NCBI GenBank assembly: GCA_903923905.1
Contig: CAIXZH010000119.1
Span: 1 to 64,000, forward strand
DNA from: an uncultured Bacteroidia bacterium
GTDB lineage: Bacteria; Bacteroidota; Bacteroidia; Bacteroidales; Prolixibacteraceae
Length of the DNA: 64,000 bases
Reading direction: 5' to 3'
In this document: positions 35,458 through 44,480 of the stretch, piece after piece
How the letters are laid out: every line of letters begins with the position of its first letter
Position numbering within the stretch: the stretch's first letter is position 1
Position numbers and translations under genes: made by a program
Notes under the pieces: model-generated
Databases searched by the model: none
What the model was told of the DNA's origin: nothing
Seen by the model: only the letters and a program-made list of their open reading frames with translations

Positions 35458-36765
35458 CTACAATCTGTTATGCTCAAGTTTTTTCTGAATTTTTCTGATA
35501 GCTGATTCAATCGGTTTCTCGGGTTCTATGACATTGTATTCTCCCCAGAAAGCACGATCGGCAAATCCTGAAATCTTATCAGCCATAACGACATTGGGTT
35601 TTATGTATTCTCCCACTTTTACCGGTTTACTTCCCTTTATTTCCCAATCTGTAACAGCCATTTCAATGGTAGATTCATAGATTGTATTAAATAGTCGCTT
35701 GTTCCACTCAATTTTGAACGTGATCTGACCCCGAGAATAACTATAATACCATTTATCCCCTTTTTCGCGGTAATCGATGCGATAAGTTGCCATAGTGGGA
35801 TAAACCTTTGCACCAAATGGTTTCTTTTTGATAAACATTTCAGATGACATTACTTTATCTGTGACATTCAGATTGAACGTGGCACGGGTAATGGCCAAGC
35901 TCTCAGTATCAATAAACAGCTTGCCAAAATAGAGTGGCTGAGAAGCAGAAGGGCGCTGTTTAAATGAAAGTACATACATTAACCGATCATTTATTTTCGA
36001 GATATTCTCTATTTTAAATTCATAATTTCCCAGCATATCGTCCGTAAATACCATTTCAGGATTTTTCATGATGTCTTCATATAAGTTGGTGTAGGGCCCT
36101 CCCTGCAGTTTAAAAGTAAGGGTGTCTAATCTGGTATAGTCGGTGCTCTTTCTGGCTTTATAAATTTGAACCAAATCTGATTTTTCAGTAGTATAGGGTT
36201 GTTTGGATATTTCAACAACAGCTTCGGATAATGAAACATAGGTTTTTCTTTTTTTGATCGTTTCACGATAAAACGCTGTCATTGAAGTAGGATCACTGAA
36301 ATAGTTTTCGGCACGTTTGTTCATTACTGCACGAATCAATAGCTCCGGATCTTTAGGAAACACCCTGATCTCATTTATGGCAATGATCAGTAATTCAAGT
36401 TCTATTTTTGTTTTCTCTGGTTTAAATTGAGAAAGATTGACAATTTTATTCTTGTACCCAATAAAGGAAACGGTAACTTTCCCTTCAATAAGGTTTTTGG
36501 GAACTTTCAAAGAAAACTCTCCATCACTATTGGTGACTGTTGCAATATTAGTTCCTTCCAGTGATAAAGAAGCAAAGGCAAGTGGAGCTCTGGATTCCTG
36601 ATCGATGACCGAACCTTTATACTGCACATAGGTCAGCGTATCGGGCTGGTTGGATTTTGGAACAGCAGAAGTGGCAAGTGGAGCATTACAAAATCCCCCA
36701 ATGATCAGTATTACCGTTGACAACATCAACACTCTGCTTCCGAATCGAAATTTATGTGTTTTCAT
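35458..36765 (-). CDS. CarboxypepD_reg-like domain envelope protein
   Basis: Exported protein with signal segment at about 10-32. Residues 50-135 are a transthyretin-like CarboxypepD_reg domain (YKGSVIDQESRAPLAFASLSL, TVTNSDGEFSLKVP, VSFIGYKNK) familiar from the N-termini of TonB-dependent receptors. The rest (140-435) resembles a Bacteroidota-specific DUF5686/lipoprotein-like beta-rich region and ends in a basic helix. It has no receptor barrel. Probably outer-membrane or periplasmic; no function can be assigned. Confidence 0.7.
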   Translation of the reverse strand: MKTHKFRFGSRVLMLSTVILIIGGFCNAPLATSAVPKSNQPDTLTYVQYKGSVIDQESRAPLAFASLSLEGTNIATVTNSDGEFSLKVPKNLIEGKVTVSFIGYKNKIVNLSQFKPEKTKIELELLIIAINEIRVFPKDPELLIRAVMNKRAENYFSDPTSMTAFYRETIKKRKTYVSLSEAVVEISKQPYTTEKSDLVQIYKARKSTDYTRLDTLTFKLQGGPYTNLYEDIMKNPEMVFTDDMLGNYEFKIENISKINDRLMYVLSFKQRPSASQPLYFGKLFIDTESLAITRATFNLNVTDKVMSSEMFIKKKPFGAKVYPTMATYRIDYREKGDKWYYSYSRGQITFKIEWNKRLFNTIYESTIEMAVTDWEIKGSKPVKVGEYIKPNVVMADKISGFADRAFWGEYNVIEPEKPIESAIRKIQKKLEHNRL

Positions 36766-36924
36766 GGCTTCAATATTTAAGATTAACTTTATACCTTAAA
36801 GACAGGTACCACCAAATAAACCCTTAATCAAAAACTTTTTTTTAAGTAAAATTCATTGCTATTTTGGTTATTGCTAATTTCACGATGATTTACAAATGAT
36901 ATTAAACAAATTTAATACTTTTAA

Positions 36925-38376
36925 ATGAAGCTATTTGTAGTCCTGATTTTAGGATTTATTTTCACCCTTGCCGCTCCTGCTCAGCCTGGATTACTGTTCA
37001 CTAGTCAAGTCCTGAAAAATGCAGGATATTCTGTCTATGCCATGGATGCAGAAAGTGGAGAAGTTTTGTATGAAACGCCGCAAGTCAGTCTGGTACCTGC
37101 TTCCGTAATGAAATTGATGACCACTGCTGCAGCACTGGAGATCCTGGGCCCTGGATTTCAATTTCATACCCAAATAGGATACTCGGGAAAAATTAATTCG
37201 AAAAGCGGTTCGCTTGACGGAGATCTGATCCTTAAAGGTGGCTGTGATCCGGCATTCTATTCCGAATATTTTCCCGAACATTACAAGGGGACCTTTGATT
37301 CCTGGGCAGAAGCTATTTTAAAGAAAGGAATTCATAGTATTCATGGAGCTTTGGTCCTCGATTTATCTCAATTGGGAGGGGCACCAGTTCCGGGTGGTTG
37401 GGTATGGGAAGATATTGGAAACTATTATGGAGCTGGAGTTTCAGCGCTTTCCTATTTGGACAATAATTACAAAATTCATTTTTCATCTGAAAAGGATGCT
37501 GGTAAGCCGGTTAAGATCAGGCGTATGGAGCCGGAAATCGGTGTGGATTTGACCAATAGGGTTTTGTCATCAACGGACAAACATGATCTTTCTGTAGTTT
37601 ATGGGGCCCCGGGTTCTTTTTCACAAATGGTTGAAGGGACTATTCCGGTGGGGAGTACCGATTTTGTAGTTAAGGCTGCGTTACCAGCTCCTCCCCAAAT
37701 CGCAGCGGATCAATTTGTTACCCTGATAAAAAAATACAGAATTACGATTTCAGGGAATATATGGAACTCCAATACTTCTAGTGCCCCATTTTTTAAACTG
37801 ATTGCTGAAAAAAGCTCACCCCAACTGAGCGAGCTGATAGTTCCGCTGAATCATGAAAGCATTAATCTATTTGCGGAACATTTATTACGCGAAATCGGCC
37901 GTGCAAGAAATGGATCGACTGATTTGCAAGTGAGTACAGAAGCATTAAAAGAGTTCTGGGCTGAAAAAAAGATCTTTACGGGAGGTTTTTACCCGACTGA
38001 CGGAAGCGGACTTTCCCGTTCCAATGGAGTTTGTACCCGCACTTTGGCCGAAGTTCTCCGTTACATGTATCTTGGTCCCAATCGGGAAGTTTTTTTCAAT
38101 TCTCTTCCGGTGGCGGGGCAAAGCGGAACGTTGCAATTTGCCTTCAAAGGGACAACCCTCGAAAATAATCTTCAGGCAAAAACCGGATCTATGACACGTG
38201 TCAGGAGTCTGGCAGGAATCTTCACCAATAAGGCAGGACGAAAGGTTATTTTTGCGATGATCACAAATAATTTTGAGGGCTCCCAGACTACAATAGGGTA
38301 TACTTTTGAAGCGTTTCTCAATGAATTGTTTGATACTGGTACACCTCCAACCAATTCAGGTAAGTCCAAGAAATAA
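36925..38376 (+). CDS. dacB: D-alanyl-D-alanine carboxypeptidase/endopeptidase (PBP4, S13)
   Basis: Periplasmic class C low-molecular-weight penicillin-binding protein that trims or cleaves peptidoglycan cross-links. Signal peptide 1-19 ends near APAQ. Seen: SxxK as SVMKLMTT near residue 62, SxN as HESINLFAEHLL near residue 312, and KTG in LQAKTGSMTRVRSLAG near residue 417, separated by the large insert domain typical of DacB. Length (483) is normal. Monocistronic. Confidence 0.94.
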   Translation: MKLFVVLILGFIFTLAAPAQPGLLFTSQVLKNAGYSVYAMDAESGEVLYETPQVSLVPASVMKLMTTAAALEILGPGFQFHTQIGYSGKINSKSGSLDGDLILKGGCDPAFYSEYFPEHYKGTFDSWAEAILKKGIHSIHGALVLDLSQLGGAPVPGGWVWEDIGNYYGAGVSALSYLDNNYKIHFSSEKDAGKPVKIRRMEPEIGVDLTNRVLSSTDKHDLSVVYGAPGSFSQMVEGTIPVGSTDFVVKAALPAPPQIAADQFVTLIKKYRITISGNIWNSNTSSAPFFKLIAEKSSPQLSELIVPLNHESINLFAEHLLREIGRARNGSTDLQVSTEALKEFWAEKKIFTGGFYPTDGSGLSRSNGVCTRTLAEVLRYMYLGPNREVFFNSLPVAGQSGTLQFAFKGTTLENNLQAKTGSMTRVRSLAGIFTNKAGRKVIFAMITNNFEGSQTTIGYTFEAFLNELFDTGTPPTNSGKSKK

Positions 38377-38388
38377 AGTGATAAAAAC

Positions 38389-38416
38389 ATAAGTGCCCCA
38401 ATTACGGAGCACTTAT
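38389..38416. terminator. Hairpin between convergent dacB and the papain-like gene
   Basis: ATAAGTGC and GCACTTAT with a 12-nt loop, 12 bp after dacB. The stem is only 8 bp and the T run is weak, so it is a tentative bidirectional terminator. Confidence 0.45.
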
Positions 38417-38455
38417 ATTCAGCTATTTTATAATTAATTATTCCAAAGGAATGAA

Positions 38456-39433
38456 TCAGTTTAAGGTTGCATAATACACATTACTCGAAGGAACGATTGT
38501 TTTGCTCATAAAAACGGTGTAAGGCATATAAAAATATCCGCCATTTCCCCATGAAGTACCCCATGAATTTTCGATTAAAAATGCTTTTAGGTTATCATCA
38601 TAACCAATAATTGGTACTGCATGTCCGCCAAGCAATCTTACTCCGGTCGCAAGTTTACCAGTACTTGTCAGCGGATTATAGGTGTAACTTGTTGTATTTA
38701 ATCCTTCAAAATAGGCATACTTGGTATTATCATATACATTAAATCCTAACATGACAGGGGTATTGCTTCTGAGAATGTTTTTAACTGCGGCAGTATCTCC
38801 TGAAATAATCATTGCATAACTTGTTTTCTTTTGGCCGATTACATAACTTAATCCTTCTGTCAATGCTGTACTGGTTGGGGCTGTCTTATAAGCCGTTGAT
38901 GTATTGCTGCTTGGATAAGTATAAGAAGTCTCTAAACAATCACCATATTTTTGAAGTGCCTGAGGTATATTCACCATTGATGCGCCATTATCGGCGGTTA
39001 TTCTTTGTTTCAGGATAAGAACACGCTCGCAGTAATAGACAAATGCCGGACTTAAAGTACTTGGCCAGGATTGATTTTTATAATAATAGAGAATCTCATC
39101 GGATTCTGCACCACAAAATGCTGTACATGAGCCAATTTGCCCCTGATCTCTTACCGGAGGAGAAACGAGTGTATATACTTTTGGGACTGAGGGAGGTGGA
39201 GTTACCCCTTTCTCAATCAGGCTTGAATTGAAAGCTTCCCTGGAATAAAGTGGCACATTCAGGATTTGATCAGGTGTGGTGGGCAAAAGACCATAGACGT
39301 GTGAACCTGTCCTGGTTATCGTGCCCGATTGCAGGTTCCCGGCACTGTTAATATCGGTTGTTTTGGAACAGCCAAATAATATGAACGTAATGAATGTAAT
39401 TGCAATTACAAAACGATTTGCTGAAGTTTTCAT
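38456..39433 (-). CDS. Papain-like (C1A) cysteine peptidase lipoprotein
   Basis: Start ATG 39433 (MKTSANRFVIAIT) gives a lipoprotein signal with Cys in ILFGCSKT; the track start 13 codons upstream spoils it. Catalytic Cys lies in RDQGQIGSCTAFCGAESDEI (papain has QGxCGSCW; here the Trp is replaced and two Cys are close), His in GGHAVPIIGYDD, and Asn in ENSWGTSWGNGGYFYMP. All three catalytic residues are present, so activity is likely. Surface or periplasmic protein turnover is the inferred role. Confidence 0.9.
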   Translation of the reverse strand: MKTSANRFVIAITFITFILFGCSKTTDINSAGNLQSGTITRTGSHVYGLLPTTPDQILNVPLYSREAFNSSLIEKGVTPPPSVPKVYTLVSPPVRDQGQIGSCTAFCGAESDEILYYYKNQSWPSTLSPAFVYYCERVLILKQRITADNGASMVNIPQALQKYGDCLETSYTYPSSNTSTAYKTAPTSTALTEGLSYVIGQKKTSYAMIISGDTAAVKNILRSNTPVMLGFNVYDNTKYAYFEGLNTTSYTYNPLTSTGKLATGVRLLGGHAVPIIGYDDNLKAFLIENSWGTSWGNGGYFYMPYTVFMSKTIVPSSNVYYATLN

Positions 39434-39705
39434 ACTGTTTTCTTTAGAGGTTAAAAAAGAAAGGACAACCATTATTAGGTGTTAATTCACTGATTATTAG
39501 CAATAAAATAAATATTGCTACCGTTTTTATACAATTTTTCCAGAGTTATCAAACCAGAATTATTTATTAAAACACAGTAGCTATCAGACCAAAAAGAATA
39601 AACAAAGATATATTAAGATGGTCAGATTTGTTCACTTTAAATAAAATAATTTTACGGCAGATATTATTTTGTTTTACATGGCTTAATATTTTAATCAGAA
39701 AAAAA

Positions 39706-39745
39706 CAGAACCTTCCTGATGTGAAATCACTTCAGGAAGGTTCTG
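39706..39745 (-). terminator. Terminator of the S9 peptidase gene
   Basis: CAGAACCTTCCTGA pairs perfectly with TCAGGAAGGTTCTG (14 bp; the stem continues with GTG/CAC inside the loop). On the minus strand it is followed by a T run. Confidence 0.85.
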
Positions 39746-39768
39746 CCTAATTTTAGTTGTTCTCGCTT

Positions 39769-41925
39769 CTATTTCTTTGGCTGAAAATCGGGATGCCCAC
39801 ATTGCCACATCACAAATGCAAACTGATCGGCGAAATTGGCAAAGGTTACATTCTTATCTTCTGTGAAATGGCCATTGTCATAGTTTACTTTCATTAGAAC
39901 AGGTTTTCCCGAGGTGGTAGCATTTTGCAATGCAGCTGCGAATTTTCCTGGTTCCCAGGCCACTACACGTGGATCATTCCAACCTCCGACACAGATAACC
40001 GCCGGATATTTTGTACCTTTCTTAACGTGTTGCACTCCGTCCATTTCGTATAATGCCTTGCATTCGACACTATCCTTTACCGTTCCAAATTCGGGAATAT
40101 TTACAGGGCCGTTGGCACCGAATTCCATTCTCATAGCATTTGCGCATCCCACATTACAAATTGCCGCTGCGAATAAGTCTGGGCGCTCAGTTATGGATCT
40201 GGATATCAGTATTCCACCGGCACTGGTTCCTGTGCCGGCTAGTTTTTGCGGTGAGGTATAACCTTTTGCAACCAGGTATTCGGCACAACTAATAAAATCT
40301 TTCCATGTGTTGGGCTTGGTCGTTTTGTATCCTCCCTTATACCATTCTTCCCCCTTTTCGCTGCCTCCGCGTATATGAGGTATTGCGATTATAACACCTT
40401 TTACAGCGAGTGCATTTTCACGGGCACTAAAATAAGGTACTGCACTATAGCCATACGCCCCATAACCGTCGAGCAAACAGGCATTTTTACCATCCATTTT
40501 AATTCCTTTCCTGAAAATAATCGAAAGAGGAATTAAAGCCCCGTCATGCCCTTTTACCTCAACTTCCTGCACCATCAAATCTTTATATGCAGCCGGATAA
40601 ACAGCGGGTTTATTGAAACTGCTTGGTGTAAGGGCATCAGTGGCTGCATCATAATTGAATTCAGTATATGGTCTGTTCCAGGAAGTAATTCCGACATTGC
40701 AATTATTTGTTTTGGTATTTATACAGTACAACCCGATCGTACCGGAATAGGGTAGCTTCACGCTGGTTGTGACTCTTGTTTTGAGATTGTATTTTGACAA
40801 ATGGTTGTTAATGCCATCGCTGTGAACTATTAAGAGATAATCTTTTGAATTGATGAAATATTCCAGGGTCTTATCCTGTTTCTCGGCAGCAATAGTTATG
40901 GCTTTTGACCAGTCAGGGTGTTTGAGGTTGGTACTGATGAGCTTATAGTTTTTAGCGTTTTTATGAGTTATTGCAAATACATCGTCCCCTATCGCCGTGA
41001 ACCCGCGAACCAACATATCGGAAGCAGTACATAAAGGCTTCCATTGAATTTTTGTGGTGCCAAGTTGTTCAATCGGCACATAATATTGAATCAATTCCGG
41101 CTGAACACTTCCAACTCCCGAGAAGAGGTAATTTCTGGAGTCTTCACTTAAGAATACATAAGGATAGACACTTGGGGCAATTTTTAATTCGGGATAACTT
41201 CCATTGCTAAAAAAATCGGCATCATTGCTTGTCGCACTTCCCACGAAATGAAGTTTTGTTTTGGAATTCAGCCTTGACTCCGGATCTTTGTTGTCAGCAG
41301 ATTTTATCCACATATAGAAGAACCCTTTGTTGTCGAATGTCCAATTCATCACGCCTGCGGTGGGATAGATTGAATCGTTAAGGAATTTCTTAGTCTCAAC
41401 ATCCATTACCTTAATAGTGGAAACTTCAGCTCCTTGTTCAGAATATCCAATTGCAATTTTTTTACCGTCATAGCTGGGTATTGCCGATTCTAAAGTGAGG
41501 GTTTTGCCTTTTATGTAAGTTTTTGGGTCAAACAGGAGTGATTCCTTCCCATTTATCCCTTGTCTAAAGTAAAGCTTTCCCACATTTTCTCCGGGTAAGG
41601 TTTTACGATAAAAGATCCTGCCGTTTTCATAGATGATTGATCCTATTCTTGGTGGCTGAGCTTTGTCGAGCTTTTTCCATTCCGCAATCAGCTCATCTCT
41701 TCCATTTAATTTATTAAGAATGGAATTGGTATACTCCGCCTGTTGTTTAAACCAGGTTACCACTTCGGGTTTTTCAATCGATTCAAGCCATCGGTAGGGG
41801 TCATTATAAGTAACCCCAAAATAAGTGTCACTGGCATCTACAGTTTTGGTAACAGGCAAAGTTGGCTGCCCAAAAGATGCCAAATAAAGACTTAAAGTAA
41901 TTCCTAAAGTAATAATTTTCTTCAT
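39769..41925 (-). CDS. Prolyl oligopeptidase family serine peptidase (S9A)
   Basis: Exported enzyme (signal MKKIITLGITLSLYLASFG) with an N-terminal beta-propeller that begins YGVTYNDPYRWLES-like and a C-terminal alpha/beta hydrolase. Catalytic Ser is in GTGTSAGGIL, where most relatives have GGSNGG; Asp is in GGWNDPRV and His in DNGHFTED. Length (718) is typical of prolyl oligopeptidases. Likely degrades proline-containing peptides in the periplasm. Monocistronic, with its own terminator. Confidence 0.92.
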   Translation of the reverse strand: MKKIITLGITLSLYLASFGQPTLPVTKTVDASDTYFGVTYNDPYRWLESIEKPEVVTWFKQQAEYTNSILNKLNGRDELIAEWKKLDKAQPPRIGSIIYENGRIFYRKTLPGENVGKLYFRQGINGKESLLFDPKTYIKGKTLTLESAIPSYDGKKIAIGYSEQGAEVSTIKVMDVETKKFLNDSIYPTAGVMNWTFDNKGFFYMWIKSADNKDPESRLNSKTKLHFVGSATSNDADFFSNGSYPELKIAPSVYPYVFLSEDSRNYLFSGVGSVQPELIQYYVPIEQLGTTKIQWKPLCTASDMLVRGFTAIGDDVFAITHKNAKNYKLISTNLKHPDWSKAITIAAEKQDKTLEYFINSKDYLLIVHSDGINNHLSKYNLKTRVTTSVKLPYSGTIGLYCINTKTNNCNVGITSWNRPYTEFNYDAATDALTPSSFNKPAVYPAAYKDLMVQEVEVKGHDGALIPLSIIFRKGIKMDGKNACLLDGYGAYGYSAVPYFSARENALAVKGVIIAIPHIRGGSEKGEEWYKGGYKTTKPNTWKDFISCAEYLVAKGYTSPQKLAGTGTSAGGILISRSITERPDLFAAAICNVGCANAMRMEFGANGPVNIPEFGTVKDSVECKALYEMDGVQHVKKGTKYPAVICVGGWNDPRVVAWEPGKFAAALQNATTSGKPVLMKVNYDNGHFTEDKNVTFANFADQFAFVMWQCGHPDFQPKK

Positions 41926-42346
41926 GGTAAATTAAGATTAAATTTAATTCAAACGGATAACTTATTTAGTTCCCTGCGTCGAAGGCATTATTTTAATTTG
42001 AACCAATCCCAACATACGGGAATTTAATTACCAGCTCATAATTAATCATATCTGCCGCTGAAACCCTTAATTAGTCAATTATAATATTCATAAACACTTA
42101 GTATAGAATAATTGTTTTAATTTTCAATAATTCTTCAGTCAATAAACTAAAGAACACTTTTACAGGGCTTTCCGGGGGTTTTAATATTTAATATCACTTC
42201 TTTACCCTGATTCAAAACCATTCTCAATTTCCCCGGATGGTTATCAAAAAACATCTTCAATTTAATTCATTAACCTTAAACATTAGTAAATCGTTAAAAT
42301 AAATATCGAATTGCATGAAATAATCTCAAATTGCTTACGATTTTAT
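41926..42346. other. AT-rich intergenic region upstream of the ilv promoter
   Basis: About 420 bp between the divergent S9 peptidase and ilv genes. It is strongly AT-rich with no ORF or repeat I can support; the S9 gene promoter must lie in its left part. Confidence 0.4.
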
Positions 42347-42376
42347 TTTGTTTTAATTATTTTATTTGTAGTTTTG
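42347..42376 (+). promoter_or_regulatory. Bacteroidetes-type promoter of the ilv-leu operon
   Basis: TTTG, 18 nt, TAGTTTTG, a good match to TTTG-N19-TAnnTTTG. Predicted start near 42383, about 90 nt before the leader peptide. A second TAnnTTTG (TATTTTTG at 42452-42459) has no upstream TTTG and would leave almost no leader before the peptide, so I rank it lower. Confidence 0.6.
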
Positions 42377-42472
42377 CCGCGGAGTTTAGTCTGAAGCATA
42401 AACATAAACTATTTCTGCTGAACAAAAATTAAATTTCAATTGTTAAGTAATTATTTTTGCATTATAGTCAAA

Positions 42473-42547
42473 ATGAAAAATATATTTTCACATAGCCTTC
42501 TACTAGTTGTCATTCTAATTCTCGTCGATATCGACAGAGGAAGGTGA
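42473..42547 (+). CDS. ilvL: ilv operon leader peptide, 24 residues
   Basis: Too short for the ORF track. ATG at 42473, TGA at 42545. The translation holds ten consecutive branched-chain codons at residues 9-18 (LLLVVILILV), plus Ile4 and Ile20; 12 of 24 residues are Leu, Val or Ile. It sits between the operon promoter and a strong terminator preceding ilvD. This is the classic design of a transcription attenuator: ribosome stalling at Leu/Val/Ile codons when charged tRNA is scarce lets the operon be transcribed. Composition, position and the RNA pairing just downstream make chance unlikely. Confidence 0.88.
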   Translation: MKNIFSHSLLLVVILILVDIDRGR

Positions 42548-42583
42548 TCTATTTGTATGCTAAGACATATGAAAGCCTTTCTC
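42537..42583 (+). promoter_or_regulatory. Antiterminator pairing of the ilv attenuator
   Basis: GAGGAAGG (42537-42544), the last bases before the leader stop codon, is complementary (one G-U) to CCTTTCTC (42576-42583), the 5' arm of the terminator. A ribosome stalled in the branched-chain codon run (42497-42526) leaves it free to pair and block the terminator; a ribosome at the stop codon covers it. GTCGATATCGAC (42525-42536), a perfect 12-bp palindrome, lies just upstream. Confidence 0.7.
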
Positions 42584-42605
42584 GAAATGAGAAAGGCTTT
42601 TTTTT
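42572..42605 (+). terminator. ilv attenuator terminator
   Basis: AAAGCCTTTCTC-GAAAT-GAGAAAGGCTTT: a perfect 12-bp stem with a 5-nt loop and an 8-T tract, 25 bp after the leader peptide stop and 27 bp before the ilvD start codon. No other gene end requires a terminator here. Confidence 0.92.
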
Positions 42606-42631
42606 AAAATGAAATTTTAAGAACTTGAAAT

Positions 42632-44464
42632 ATGAAGTTTGAACTGAGAAGCGGAACAACAACGAGTGGACGCCGCATGGCCGGAGCCAGAAGTTTATGG
42701 AGAGCCAACGGGATGAAGGAGGAGCATTTTGGTAAACCCTTAATTGCTGTTGTCAACTCATTTACCCAATTTGTTCCTGGCCATGCACATCTTCACGAAA
42801 TAGGCCAAATGGTCAAGAAACTTATTGAAGAGGAAGGTTGCTTTGCTGCAGAATTTAATACCATTGCAATTGATGACGGTATCGCCATGGGGCACGACGG
42901 AATGTTATACTCACTTCCTTCGCGCGACCTGATCGCCGATAGCGTTGAATATATGATCAATGGTCATAAGGCGGATGCGATGATTTGCATCTCAAATTGC
43001 GATAAAATTACCCCGGGCATGCTGATGGCAGCCATGCGGTTAAATATTCCCTGCATCTTTGTATCCGGTGGGCCTATGGAAGCTGGCGTGGTTGCCGGGA
43101 AAAAATACGATCTGGTTGATGCAATGGTCATGGCTGCAGATCCTTCAGTAGATGAGAGTCTGCTCTCAAAAGTAGAGCAGGAGGCTTGTCCAACCTGTGG
43201 TTCGTGTTCGGGCATGTTTACCGCTAATTCAATGAACTGTCTGACTGAGGCGTTGGGACTCTCTCTTCCAGGAAATGGCACAGTTGTTGCGACCCACTTA
43301 AACCGGAAAAAACTGTTTGAGAAAGCCGCTAAACGATTGGTGGAGATCACCTTGGATTACTATGAAAATGGAAACGAACAGGTGTTACCACGAAGTATCG
43401 CTTCGAGAGCAGCCTTCATGAATGCGATGACCTTAGATATTGCCATGGGTGGATCAACGAATACGGTTTTGCATTTACTTGCTGTGGCACATGAGGCTGG
43501 CGTAGACTTTACCATGCAGGATATAGACGCCCTTTCCCGAAAGGTCCCCTGTATTTGCAAGGTCTCCCCAAGTTCACATTACCATATTCAGGATGTGAAC
43601 CGCGCCGGTGGAATTATGGGAATTCTGGGAGAACTTGAAAGGGGCGGATTATTAAACGCTTCAGTTTCACGGGTAACTGAATCAACACTTGGTCAGGCTA
43701 TTAAGACATGGGACATACTCCGCTCAACCGCTGATCAGGATGCCCGTCAATTGTATGCCTCCGCTCCGGGGAATTTAGGTCGCAACCTGATATTGGGATC
43801 CCAGGATACCTCCTATGCTGAATTGGACACGGATCGTCAGAAAGGTTGTATACGCGATATTGAACATGCCTATACCAAAGAGGGTGGACTTGCAATTCTG
43901 TATGGTAATATTGCCCGCCAGGGATGTATTGTAAAAACTGCCGGTGTAGATCCTTCCGTTTTCAGTTTTAAGGGTGTAGCCCGGGTTTTTGAGTCACAGG
44001 ATGATGCATGTGAAGGAATTCTCAAGCGTGAAGTTAAGGCGGGAGAAGTGGTGATTATCCGCTACGAAGGGCCCAAAGGCGGACCGGGAATGCAGGAGAT
44101 GCTATATCCGACATCCTACCTGAAGGCGTCAAAACTTGATAAGGTTTGCGCTTTATTAACAGATGGCCGTTTCTCAGGAGGAACCTCAGGCCTTTCAATA
44201 GGACATGTTTCACCCGAAGCTGCCGCTGGAGGTGAAATTGCACTGGTTGAAAACGGGGACCTGATCGAAATAGATATTCCACTACGAAGAATCGAACTGA
44301 TGATTTCGGATCAGGAACTTGGGTTCCGAAAAAAAGCGCAGGAATCACGCGGGAAGATGGCCTATCAACCAACGAACAGAAACAGGGTAATCAGTAAGGC
44401 TTTAAAAGCATATGCAAGCCTGGTTGCCTCTGCAGATAAGGGAGCAGTAAGAATTATTGACTAA
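42632..44464 (+). CDS. ilvD: Dihydroxy-acid dehydratase
   Basis: Fe-S dehydratase acting in both valine and isoleucine synthesis. Seen: [19 protein letters not shown] at the N-terminus, [13 protein letters not shown] with a cluster Cys, the [20 protein letters not shown] motif with further Cys, and [22 protein letters not shown] near the C-terminus. Length (610) is typical. First structural gene after the attenuator, 16 bp before ilvB. Confidence 0.97.
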   Translation: MKFELRSGTTTSGRRMAGARSLWRANGMKEEHFGKPLIAVVNSFTQFVPGHAHLHEIGQMVKKLIEEEGCFAAEFNTIAIDDGIAMGHDGMLYSLPSRDLIADSVEYMINGHKADAMICISNCDKITPGMLMAAMRLNIPCIFVSGGPMEAGVVAGKKYDLVDAMVMAADPSVDESLLSKVEQEACPTCGSCSGMFTANSMNCLTEALGLSLPGNGTVVATHLNRKKLFEKAAKRLVEITLDYYENGNEQVLPRSIASRAAFMNAMTLDIAMGGSTNTVLHLLAVAHEAGVDFTMQDIDALSRKVPCICKVSPSSHYHIQDVNRAGGIMGILGELERGGLLNASVSRVTESTLGQAIKTWDILRSTADQDARQLYASAPGNLGRNLILGSQDTSYAELDTDRQKGCIRDIEHAYTKEGGLAILYGNIARQGCIVKTAGVDPSVFSFKGVARVFESQDDACEGILKREVKAGEVVIIRYEGPKGGPGMQEMLYPTSYLKASKLDKVCALLTDGRFSGGTSGLSIGHVSPEAAAGGEIALVENGDLIEIDIPLRRIELMISDQELGFRKKAQESRGKMAYQPTNRNRVISKALKAYASLVASADKGAVRIID

Positions 44465-44480
44465 TTTAATTATTTGACTT

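Noticed and set aside
42452-42459. Second TAnnTTTG box close to the ilv leader peptide
   Set aside because: No TTTG at the proper upstream distance, and the transcript would begin only a few bases before the leader ATG.
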